From an uncultured Neomegalonema sp. (GTDB lineage: Bacteria; Pseudomonadota; Alphaproteobacteria; Rhodobacterales; Rhodobacteraceae): DNA of 17,082 bases. Shown here one piece after another: positions 8,228-14,252 of this stretch (the stretch's first letter is position 1; each line of letters opens with the position of its first letter). Under the pieces are notes generated by a model. That model saw only the letters and a list, made by a program, of their open reading frames with translations. It did no database searches and was not told the origin of the DNA. The stretch covers positions 1 to 17,082 of the forward strand of contig CALFWP010000158.1 in assembly GCA_937927905.1 (NCBI GenBank). Reading direction: 5' to 3'. The position numbers were made by a program, and so were the translations under genes.

Positions 8228-8289
8228 AAGTGCGTTAGAAAAGTGCGAACGCCACTGCTTTAATTGTCCGGTACATGGTCGGGCAGGCA

Positions 8290-8688
8290 TCATATCGCCC
8301 TCTCCGCACTGTCCACAGCGTATGCAGAAATCGCCCCGACAGAATTCAGGCCGGTACTGATCAGGGCTGGCAAGGCCTCCCGCACAGTATCCACACATCC
8401 GTTGCGTGCCGCCCGTTCCACTTTTCCTGCCTGCGCGGACAACACGTTCAAACCGAAATTGCCGCCGATGCTTTTGAGATCATGCGCATCCTGGGCGATC
8501 ACACCCAAAGAGGCGGACGCAACATTAAGCTCTTCCAATCGCTCAAGTCTTAACCGTATGTCTCTTTCAACATCGCCCAGCAAATCCAGGACCGCAGGCA
8601 CGGGCATAACATTTTTAAGACTATCAATAACGCTATGATCGAAATTGTCTGTGGAGCTATGATTATTAAAAGCGGGAACGATAGACAT
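8290..8688 (-). CDS. Histidine phosphotransfer (Hpt) domain protein
   Basis: This 132-residue, probably cytoplasmic protein is a stand-alone Hpt domain. The helix AHDLKSIGGNFG (around residues 66-77), followed by KVERAARNG, carries the typical H-x-L-K-S/G phospho-histidine motif. Such proteins pass a phosphoryl group between the receiver of a hybrid kinase and a response regulator. There is no partner kinase or regulator beside it. I chose the ATG at 8688; a TTG two codons earlier is also open. The ribosome site (AGGTTGG) is weak. It lies on the same strand as the pilus operon, 103 bases ahead of cpaB, so it might be co-transcribed or might regulate it, but nothing in the sequence proves this. 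The phosphorylation partner is unknown. Confidence 0.82.
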   Translation of the reverse strand: MSIVPAFNNHSSTDNFDHSVIDSLKNVMPVPAVLDLLGDVERDIRLRLERLEELNVASASLGVIAQDAHDLKSIGGNFGLNVLSAQAGKVERAARNGCVDTVREALPALISTGLNSVGAISAYAVDSAERAI

Positions 8689-8762
8689 GACCAACCTGAC
8701 ATTAGGTAACTGGAATACAGTCTATCGCTACAGTTTTAAGAAACCGCTTAAGCCGGTTCACA

Positions 8763-8787
8763 AAAGCCGGAAATTCTCTCCGGTTTT
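8763..8787. terminator. Terminator-like hairpin with no gene feeding it
   Basis: The arms AAAGCCGGA and TCCGGTTTT pair over nine positions (one G-T) around a seven-base loop. Read on the plus strand the stem ends in TTTT; on the minus strand it is followed by CTTTTG. It is upstream of both neighbouring genes, so it would only make sense as the end of a small transcript or as a 5' leader structure. Confidence 0.35.
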
Positions 8788-8795
8788 GGCGAGGT

Positions 8796-8826
8796 TTGGC
8801 AGGGACTGATCGTTGGTATTTATAAT
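8796..8826 (+). promoter_or_regulatory. Possible sigma-70-type promoter
   Basis: A perfect TATAAT (8821-8826) is preceded by TTGGCA (8796-8801), five of six matches to TTGACA, but the spacer is 19 bases, longer than ideal. It would give the IalB-family gene a leader of about 270 bases. A second candidate, TTGAGC (8882-8887) 17 bases before TACATT (8905-8910), has better spacing but weaker boxes. Confidence 0.3.
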
Positions 8827-9027
8827 GCCTTTAAGATCAGCACCCGCAAAGATTGAATATTCTTTGTATATTTTTACACAATTGAGCCAGATCGCCTTAT
8901 TTCGTACATTTAGAATTGCGAAACATTCTTGGTGTCGGAGATCGGGCAAATTATGTACATCTGGTCAATAAGGCTGTATCTGCTGTAACGCAGTTAACAA
9001 GAATGAAACAGAACTTCACAATTCGTG

Positions 9028-9059
9028 CGGCACGGACAATGGCGGTCATGACTGTGCCG
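9028..9059 (+). other. Hairpin in the leader of the IalB-family gene
   Basis: CGGCACGG pairs with CTGTGCCG (eight positions, one G-T) around a 16-base loop. It ends 47 bases before the start codon at 9107 and would lie in the 5' untranslated leader. It may influence message stability or translation; no known riboswitch pattern was recognised. Confidence 0.3.
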
Positions 9060-9106
9060 AAGCGTAGAGCAACAAACAGGCAAAGAATATCTCTAGGAGA
9101 AAGCAC

Positions 9107-9622
9107 ATGATACGGAAGACGCAAGTTGCCGCAGGATTGGCAATAATGGCGGCAGTCTGTGCCCCGGGCATTGCATCGGCACAGGATCAAACGCGATTGG
9201 GCGCCTTCAAATTCTGGAGTGCGTTTACCGCGAATGCTCCGGACGGAAAAGTATGCTGGGCGGCAACAGCGCCAACCAGCACGGATTATGCCGGCGACAG
9301 CCGCGGGGATGTATTTCTCATGGTGTCCATGTGGCCATCGCGGGGCATTAAAAATGAAATCAGCATTATATCCGGATATGCATATGATGAAAAAGAAACC
9401 GCACTCGCAAGAATAGGGTCCGAAACCTTCACATTTTTTACCTCGACGGATGGCGCATGGCTGGAAACACGCCCTGAAGAGGCATCAATGGTGCGATCCA
9501 TGAAGGCGGGTGCGAAAGCCTCGGTCAGTGGTGTTTCGAGCACCGGCGCCCGTTCTAATGACACATTTTCTCTGATTGGCTTCACAGCCGCCTTCAACGC
9601 GGCACAAAAAGCCTGCAGCTGA
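9107..9622 (+). CDS. Invasion-associated locus B (IalB) family exported protein
   Basis: This 171-residue protein carries a Sec signal peptide (residues 1-25, ending ASA before QD), so it is probably periplasmic. The mature part follows the IalB pattern: KVCWAATAPT (about 48-57), RGDVFLMVSMWP, GIKNEISIISGY, then a FTFFTSTDGAWLE element and a C-terminal FSLIGFTAAFNAAQKACS. Cys50 and Cys170 are the likely disulfide pair. The family was named from Bartonella, where IalB is linked to erythrocyte invasion, but homologues are common in free-living alphaproteobacteria and their function is mostly unknown. The ATG start has a clear AGGAG site. It appears to be a single-gene unit, with its own leader and a strong terminator 24 bases after the stop. 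Confidence 0.9.
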   Translation: MIRKTQVAAGLAIMAAVCAPGIASAQDQTRLGAFKFWSAFTANAPDGKVCWAATAPTSTDYAGDSRGDVFLMVSMWPSRGIKNEISIISGYAYDEKETALARIGSETFTFFTSTDGAWLETRPEEASMVRSMKAGAKASVSGVSSTGARSNDTFSLIGFTAAFNAAQKACS

Positions 9623-9642
9623 CATCCCGGCAGTTTTTGGAT

Positions 9643-9673
9643 AAAAGCCGCCCCGCTTCAGGGGCGGCTTTTT
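9643..9673 (+). terminator. Intrinsic terminator after the IalB-family gene
   Basis: A perfect eight-pair stem, GCCGCCCC and GGGGCGGC, with a six-base loop (GCTTCA) is followed by five T. Four A precede the stem, so it could also stop transcripts from the other side. It separates this gene from rlmN. Confidence 0.93.
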
Positions 9674-9769
9674 ACGTGTAAAGCGGTATTTGATGCAAAA
9701 CCGTTTCACAGAGTATAGATTGCACGGAACCCGCACTTGCGGCCCTCCACTGATAATCCGGATGCGATA

Positions 9770-10951
9770 ATGACCGAGCCTCATGCAAGACAGTCTTCCG
9801 CACTGGTACCGGATATGCTGGCACTGCCACGTAAAACACCCGATGCCCTGCCCTCTTTGATCGGAATGACCCGTGCACGGTTGCGCGATGCTCTGATAGA
9901 GACCGGTGTGCCGGAAAAACAGGCAAAAATGCGGGTTGGTCAAATCTGGGCCTGGCTTTATCAGCGCGGGGTACAGGATTTTGGCACCATGTCAAATCTG
10001 TCCAAGGACCTGCGCGCAACATTGGCTGCACATTTCCGGATCGGACGCCCTGAAATCATTGAACGCCAGCTGTCAAAAGACGGCACCCGCAAATACCTTC
10101 TGCAAATTGAGGGCGGGCATGAGGTCGAGGCGGTTTATATTCCCGAAGAGGATCGCGGGACATTATGCATATCAAGTCAGGTCGGATGTACCTTGACCTG
10201 CTCGTTCTGTCATACCGGCACACAGACCCTTGTCCGCAATCTGACGGCTTCGGAAATTATAGGACAGATTATGGTTTGCCGCGATGACCTTGGCGAGTGG
10301 CCTGAGGAAGGCGGGAACCCCGGCACCGGAAAACGTCTGTTGTCGAATATTGTCCTGATGGGCATGGGCGAGCCGCTTTACAATTTTGACGCAGTGCGTG
10401 ATGCTATGAAAATCGCCATGGATGGCGAGGGGATCAGCCTGTCCCGCCGCCGTATCACTTTATCCACATCCGGTGTCGTACCGCTGATCGCCCGCGCGGG
10501 AGAGGAAATCGGAACCATGCTTGCGATTTCTCTGCATGGCACGACGGATGAAATCCGCGACAAGCTAGTTCCGATTAACAAAAAATGGAATGTCGAAACT
10601 CTGATGCAGGCCTGTCGTGCTTATCCGAAACTGTCGAATGCCGAACGTATCACCTTTGAATACGTGATGCTGGATGGCGTAAATGACAGTGATGCGGATG
10701 CAAAACGCCTGGTCAAACTGATCGAAGGGATGCCCGCAAAGATCAATCTGATTCCGTTCAATCCCTGGCCCGGTGCACCCTATCAACGATCCAGCTGGGA
10801 AAGGATTGAGGCGTTTGCAGAGATTGTGAACCGCGCCGGTTATGCCTCACCCGTGCGGACCCCGCGTGGACAGGATATCATGGCCGCCTGCGGTCAGCTC
10901 AAAAGCGCGACCGAACGTGCCCGCAAAGCACGGCCCTCGGAAATCAACTGA
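9770..10951 (+). CDS. rlmN: RlmN, dual-specificity 23S rRNA/tRNA adenine C2-methyltransferase
   Basis: This radical SAM enzyme (393 residues) places a C2 methyl group on adenine 2503 of 23S rRNA and, in E. coli, adenine 37 of some tRNAs; it acts in the cytoplasm. The iron-sulfur motif CxxxCxxC is Cys140, Cys144 and Cys147. The two mechanistic cysteines of the family are present: Cys133 in TLCISSQVG and Cys374 in IMAACGQLKS. The GMGEPLYN motif and a conserved N-terminal region (RVGQIWAWLYQRGVQDF, about 55-71) also fit. I chose the ATG at 9770; an in-frame TTG at 9737 would add 11 poorly conserved residues. The ribosome site is weak. The gene is isolated between the IalB terminator and a convergent gene. 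The catalytic Cys pair separates it from its relative Cfr only loosely, but the context and length are standard for RlmN. Confidence 0.96.
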   Translation: MTEPHARQSSALVPDMLALPRKTPDALPSLIGMTRARLRDALIETGVPEKQAKMRVGQIWAWLYQRGVQDFGTMSNLSKDLRATLAAHFRIGRPEIIERQLSKDGTRKYLLQIEGGHEVEAVYIPEEDRGTLCISSQVGCTLTCSFCHTGTQTLVRNLTASEIIGQIMVCRDDLGEWPEEGGNPGTGKRLLSNIVLMGMGEPLYNFDAVRDAMKIAMDGEGISLSRRRITLSTSGVVPLIARAGEEIGTMLAISLHGTTDEIRDKLVPINKKWNVETLMQACRAYPKLSNAERITFEYVMLDGVNDSDADAKRLVKLIEGMPAKINLIPFNPWPGAPYQRSSWERIEAFAEIVNRAGYASPVRTPRGQDIMAACGQLKSATERARKARPSEIN

Positions 10952-10994
10952 CCGGGTCATAGGCACAGATACCGCGCAGACGTTGTGTGGCACA

Positions 10995-11738
10995 TCACTC
11001 AGCGGACGGTCCGGCCTGCACCGCCTCAAGTTTCTTTTTGCATAGCATCAGCACCTCATCCATCATCGCTTCATTGATGCGTTTTGTTGCAACATTGTAA
11101 CGCGAGGGGTGAAAGCTGCAGATCAGTATCTGCGCACCGATGCGGTATGCGGCTCCATGGCCGAAAGGATATTCGCACGGCTTCTGCCCGGATACTTTAA
11201 GGACGGCCTCCTGAGCCACCCGCCCCAAAGCAAGAACCACTTCAGGAGCCTTAAGCTGAGCCGCAAGATAAGGACGGCAATTGGACAACTCCTGTGCTGT
11301 CGGACGGTTTTTGGGCGGAACACAGGCCACGGCATTGGTGATCGCGCAATTGTGCAAGGACATTGTACCGCCCCCGCCGCTTTGCGCATTGTTTCTGCTT
11401 GCGAACCCGATCCGCAGCAGAGAGGCGAACAGCAGTGCTCCCGACGCATCACCGGTAAAGGGGCGCCCTGTGCGGTTGGCCCCCTTCAGCCCAGGCGCCA
11501 GACCGACGATCAGAAGCGGTGCATCCCTATCTCCCCAAAGTCCGACAGGAGCGTTATGAAAATCCGGATAAAGTGTACGGTTTTCGCGCCTGAAACCGGC
11601 CAGGCGCGGACATCTGGTGCAGGATTTCGGAGGGTCGAAGCAGGTCACCGCCCGAACACGGTCGCGGCGGGATATGCGGAGTCGCTTCCGTACACCTGTA
11701 TCACGAAATGCCTCAATCAGGCATTCCGTGCGGATCAT
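10995..11738 (-). CDS. Family 5 uracil-DNA glycosylase (UdgB type)
   Basis: This 247-residue enzyme would remove uracil and related deaminated bases from DNA, starting base-excision repair. Family 5 marks are LLIVGLAPGLKGANRTGR (about residues 75-92) followed by PFTGDASG, with no Asp or Asn in the first catalytic motif, and HPSRYN (about 210-215). Four cysteines that fit the iron-sulfur cluster are Cys40 and Cys43 (CTRC), Cys139 (NAVACVPPKNRP) and Cys154. An open frame runs up to 11783, but I prefer the ATG at 11738 because the upstream part would overlap the preceding gene by 71 bases. With this start the overlap is 26 bases. It converges with rlmN, with no obvious terminator in the 43-base gap. 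Confidence 0.92.
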   Translation of the reverse strand: MIRTECLIEAFRDTGVRKRLRISRRDRVRAVTCFDPPKSCTRCPRLAGFRRENRTLYPDFHNAPVGLWGDRDAPLLIVGLAPGLKGANRTGRPFTGDASGALLFASLLRIGFASRNNAQSGGGGTMSLHNCAITNAVACVPPKNRPTAQELSNCRPYLAAQLKAPEVVLALGRVAQEAVLKVSGQKPCEYPFGHGAAYRIGAQILICSFHPSRYNVATKRINEAMMDEVLMLCKKKLEAVQAGPSAE

Positions 11739-12288
11739 CCATTTCCCCGTCAGGGCGCGGGCGGTGCGCGCGGCCGATGACATCGCTTAAATCATCCATT
11801 TCGATGAAATTATCGACCTGACGCCGCAACTCATCCGCGATCATCGGCGGTTGGGAGCGGATTGTGGAGACAACACTGACTCGCTTGCCCTTCCGCTGCA
11901 AAGCCTCAACCAGACACCGGAAATCACCATCGCCGGAGAATATGACGAGATGATCGATATGCGGTGCAATCTCCATGGCATCGACAGCAAGCTCGATATC
12001 CATATTGCCCTTAACTTTACGCCGGCCTGCAGTGTCCGTGTACTCTTTCGCAGGCTTGGTAATCAGAGAATAGCCGTTGTAATCCAGCCAATCGACCAAA
12101 GGCCTGATCGGAGAATATTCCTCATTCTCCATCAGAGCGGTGTAATAGAATGCACGTACCAGCTTTCCGCGGGATGCGACTTCCGTGAGCAATTTTTTAT
12201 AGTCGATATCAAAGCCCAGCGAGCGGGCCGCTGAATAAAGATTTGAGCCGTCAATGAACAGAGCAAGACGGTCATCACGATAAAACAT
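11713..12288 (-). CDS. NYN-domain (LabA/DUF88-like) putative ribonuclease
   Basis: This 191-residue protein has the NYN fold of PIN-like nucleases. Acidic residues expected in the metal site are visible: Asp13 in LFIDGSNLY, Asp97 and Asp103 in KGNMDIELAVDAM, and Asp120 and Asp122 in FSGDGDFRCLVEAL. The family is thought to cleave RNA, but the targets are not known for this group. The ATG has GGAG five bases upstream. The C-terminal tail (about 172-191) is polar and overlaps the start of the glycosylase gene by 26 bases, so the two are probably translated together. A link to DNA repair would be inferred from this pairing alone. It is divergent from folK. Confidence 0.92.
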   Translation of the reverse strand: MFYRDDRLALFIDGSNLYSAARSLGFDIDYKKLLTEVASRGKLVRAFYYTALMENEEYSPIRPLVDWLDYNGYSLITKPAKEYTDTAGRRKVKGNMDIELAVDAMEIAPHIDHLVIFSGDGDFRCLVEALQRKGKRVSVVSTIRSQPPMIADELRRQVDNFIEMDDLSDVIGRAHRPRPDGEMDDPHGMPD

Positions 12289-12381
12289 ATAGTCTCCGGT
12301 TGAAATACGATTTGACTGTTAATGGATATATGGGACGCTAGCTGAGTTGCACCGATAATCAACCGCCGGAGTGCCGCACCT
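12289..12381. promoter_or_regulatory. Divergent promoter region between the NYN gene and folK
   Basis: This 93-base gap must hold at least the promoters for both outward-facing genes. It contains TTGAAA, TTGACT and an AT-rich TATAT stretch on the plus strand, but no pair with good spacing. A GGAG ribosome site precedes each gene. I did not find an EcfG-type site here. Confidence 0.4.
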
Positions 12382-12945
12382 ATGACCGGACGTGAAACTG
12401 TCGCCCTGATCACACTCGGCTCCAATCAGCCCTCGGAACAGGGCGGACCGAAAGATGCCGTGGAAGCGGCACTGACATTGCTGGACGTCAGAGGTATTAC
12501 CATAGGCAAAACATCGCGATGGTTCCATGCCCCAGCATGGCCTGCCGGGTCCGGACCGGATTACGTGAACGGCGCAGCGCTTATTTCGGCCCCGTTTCCG
12601 GAACGGCGCATACTGGATATATTGCATAAAGTGGAAACCATCCTGGGCCGGACACGAAATGGTGATCGCTGGGCACCCCGGACCTGTGACCTTGACATGA
12701 TCGCCTCGGGTGCCGCCGTCTGGCCCGGTGCGGAAGTCTGGCGGCATTATGAGGCGGCACCACCGGAAACACCGCGCGATTGCCTGTTGCTGCCCCATCC
12801 GCAAATGCACCGACGCGCTTTTGTTTTAAAACCGCTTGCAGAGGTTGCACCGGACTGGCGGCACCCCATGCTCGGCCTGACTGTAACTGAAATGCTTGAT
12901 CAACTGCCCCATGAAGACTGTGCGGCTATTACACCCTTGCCCTGA
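12382..12945 (+). CDS. folK: FolK, 6-hydroxymethyl-7,8-dihydropterin pyrophosphokinase
   Basis: This cytoplasmic enzyme (187 residues) transfers pyrophosphate from ATP to hydroxymethyl-dihydropterin, the step before dihydropteroate synthase in folate synthesis. The family signature is at residues 96-107, RWAPRTCDLDMI, with Asp103 and Asp105 as the magnesium ligands. LGSN near the N-terminus (12-15), YVNGAALI (61-68) and a C-terminal LLLPHPQMHRRAFVLKPLAE also match the family. It is slightly longer than short bacterial HPPKs. GGAG sits about 12 bases before the ATG. No other folate genes are adjacent. A formaldehyde-pathway gene follows 54 bases later on the same strand with no terminator between, so it may share a transcript with it. 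Confidence 0.95.
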   Translation: MTGRETVALITLGSNQPSEQGGPKDAVEAALTLLDVRGITIGKTSRWFHAPAWPAGSGPDYVNGAALISAPFPERRILDILHKVETILGRTRNGDRWAPRTCDLDMIASGAAVWPGAEVWRHYEAAPPETPRDCLLLPHPQMHRRAFVLKPLAEVAPDWRHPMLGLTVTEMLDQLPHEDCAAITPLP

Positions 12946-12999
12946 TAGTCCGGCACAGCCACATCTACCGTCAACCACTGCACCAGAACCGGATACCCC

Positions 13000-13830
13000 A
13001 TGAAAACACTCTCCGAAACGATCTGCTTTGACGGAATACAAGGCGTTTATTCCCACAAAAGCAGCACATGCGGCGTGGATATGACTTTTGCGGTTTATAT
13101 GCCCCCTCAGGCGAAAACCGGCAAAGTGCCGGTTCTCTGGTGGCTGTCGGGCCTGACCTGTACCCATGCCAATGCCATGGAAAAGGCCGGTGCACAGCGC
13201 GCCGCCGCAGAGCACGGTATGGCGGTGATCTTTCCGGATACCTCGCCGCGCGGCCATCATGTTTCCGATGATGACGCATTTGATCTGGGACAGGGCGCCG
13301 GTTTTTATGTCGATGCGACCGAGGCACCCTGGGCCCCCCATTTTATGATGCGCTCTTACATCCTGGGCGAATTGCGTGATCTTATTGCGGAAGAATTTCC
13401 GCAGATTGACATGACACGCTGTGGCATCAGCGGACATTCCATGGGCGGGCATGGTGCTCTCACTCTGGCGTTAACCAATCCGGATAAGTTTCACTCGGTC
13501 TCCGCCTTTGCGCCGATTTGTAACCCGCATAACTCGGATTGGGGCCGCAAGCAGCTTAGCGCCTATCTCGGATCGGATGAGGACGGTTGGGGTGAAACCG
13601 ATGCATCAAAGCTGATCAGGTCACGCGGATGGCACGGGGATATTCTGGTGGATCAAGGCGATGCGGATAATTTCCTCGACCTACTCAAAACCGGCGCACT
13701 GATCGAAGCATGTGTGGAAAAGGGCCAAAAAGCCACAATCACCATGCGGCAAGGTTATGATCACAGCTATTATTTCGTATCAACATTCATGCCCGCGCAC
13801 ATGGCATTTCATTCGGAGGCCCTGAAATGA
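13000..13830 (+). CDS. fghA: S-formylglutathione hydrolase
   Basis: This 276-residue cytoplasmic esterase hydrolyses S-formylglutathione to formate and glutathione, completing glutathione-dependent formaldehyde oxidation. It belongs to the esterase D group of the alpha/beta hydrolases. The nucleophile is Ser147 in GHSMGGHGA, with Asp223 (QGDADNFL) and His255 (YDHSYYF) as the probable rest of the triad; PVLWWLSGLTCTHANAM (about 44-60) supplies the oxyanion region. Length matches the family. The partner formaldehyde dehydrogenase gene is not in this window. The stop overlaps the next start as ATGA, so expression is probably coupled to the rhodanese gene. Confidence 0.96.
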   Translation: MKTLSETICFDGIQGVYSHKSSTCGVDMTFAVYMPPQAKTGKVPVLWWLSGLTCTHANAMEKAGAQRAAAEHGMAVIFPDTSPRGHHVSDDDAFDLGQGAGFYVDATEAPWAPHFMMRSYILGELRDLIAEEFPQIDMTRCGISGHSMGGHGALTLALTNPDKFHSVSAFAPICNPHNSDWGRKQLSAYLGSDEDGWGETDASKLIRSRGWHGDILVDQGDADNFLDLLKTGALIEACVEKGQKATITMRQGYDHSYYFVSTFMPAHMAFHSEALK

Positions 13831-14252
13831 TCACACGCCGGTTTCTGATTGCGGCAACCGCCGCATCCGCACTTATGATCCGTGCCGCCACAGCTGAAGA
13901 GGTCAAACTCATCACGCCGGGTGAAGCGCATGAAAACGTGCAAAGCGGCGTTCTTAAGCTTGTCGATGTGCGTGAACCGTTCGAATGGAAAGAAAGCGGC
14001 GTTGCCGCCGGTGCCGATCTGATCGCCATGCGCGATCCGGCGATTGCCGCCAAATTCCACGATTTGTCCGGCGGGGACAAAACCGCACCGATTGCCCTGA
14101 TCTGCCGGACAGGGATCCGTTCCGCCGCCGTTGCCGAATATCTGGCGAAAAACGGATACACGAATGTCTACAGCGTCGATGGCGGCATGTTCGGAAACAG
14201 TACAAATCCGGGGTGGCGCCGCAAGGGGCTACCGGTCGGGGCGGTTGAATGA
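13827..14252 (+). CDS. Exported single-domain rhodanese
   Basis: This 141-residue protein has a signal peptide (residues 1-23, ending ATA before EEV) starting with TRRFLI, which fits the twin-arginine pattern as well as Sec. The mature protein is a single rhodanese domain: LVDVREPFEW (45-54) and the active-site loop CRTGIRS, with Cys93 as the sulfur acceptor. Such proteins move sulfane sulfur, for example from thiosulfate, or detoxify cyanide; which applies here cannot be told. Its start overlaps the end of the S-formylglutathione hydrolase gene, and its stop overlaps the next start, both as ATGA. The pairing of an exported sulfur enzyme with two cytoplasmic ones is unusual. Confidence 0.93.
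   Translation: MITRRFLIAATAASALMIRAATAEEVKLITPGEAHENVQSGVLKLVDVREPFEWKESGVAAGADLIAMRDPAIAAKFHDLSGGDKTAPIALICRTGIRSAAVAEYLAKNGYTNVYSVDGGMFGNSTNPGWRRKGLPVGAVE

Larger units (their letters stand above)
8689..9106. other. 418-base divergent intergenic region
   Basis: This lies between the minus-strand Hpt gene and the plus-strand IalB-family gene. I see no convincing gene: the two open frames here start with TTG, lack ribosome sites and look like no family. It holds an interrupted dyad (8742-8758, AACCG and CGGTT arms), a terminator-like hairpin (8763-8787), an AT-rich stretch with a perfect TATAAT, and a hairpin close to the IalB start (9028-9059). It probably contains the promoters for both flanking genes. 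Confidence 0.6.

Noticed and set aside
8758..8949. Minus-strand open frame of 63 residues in the gap before the IalB-family gene
   Set aside because: It begins with TTG, has no ribosome site and resembles no family. Its end overlaps a hairpin, which is more easily explained as RNA structure.
8983..8998. Possible CtrA-type box (TTAA, 7 bases, TTAA) ahead of the IalB-family gene
   Set aside because: Only one half (TTAAC) is present; the upstream half reads CTGT. No full CtrA site was found ahead of the pilus genes either.
8916..9110. Plus-strand open frame of 64 residues overlapping the IalB-family start
   Set aside because: It begins with TTG without a ribosome site, and it runs into the well supported ATG at 9107.
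10311..10342. GGAAC followed by CGTC within rlmN, resembling an EcfG promoter
   Set aside because: The spacing is 15 bases, the second box is imperfect, and it lies inside a coding region with no gene start after it.
11109..11780. Plus-strand open frame (223 residues) antisense to the uracil-DNA glycosylase gene
   Set aside because: The opposite strand carries a complete enzyme with iron-sulfur and active-site motifs; this frame shows none.
12826..13452. Minus-strand open frame (208 residues) across the folK end and fghA
   Set aside because: It is opposite two well supported genes and has no recognisable domain.
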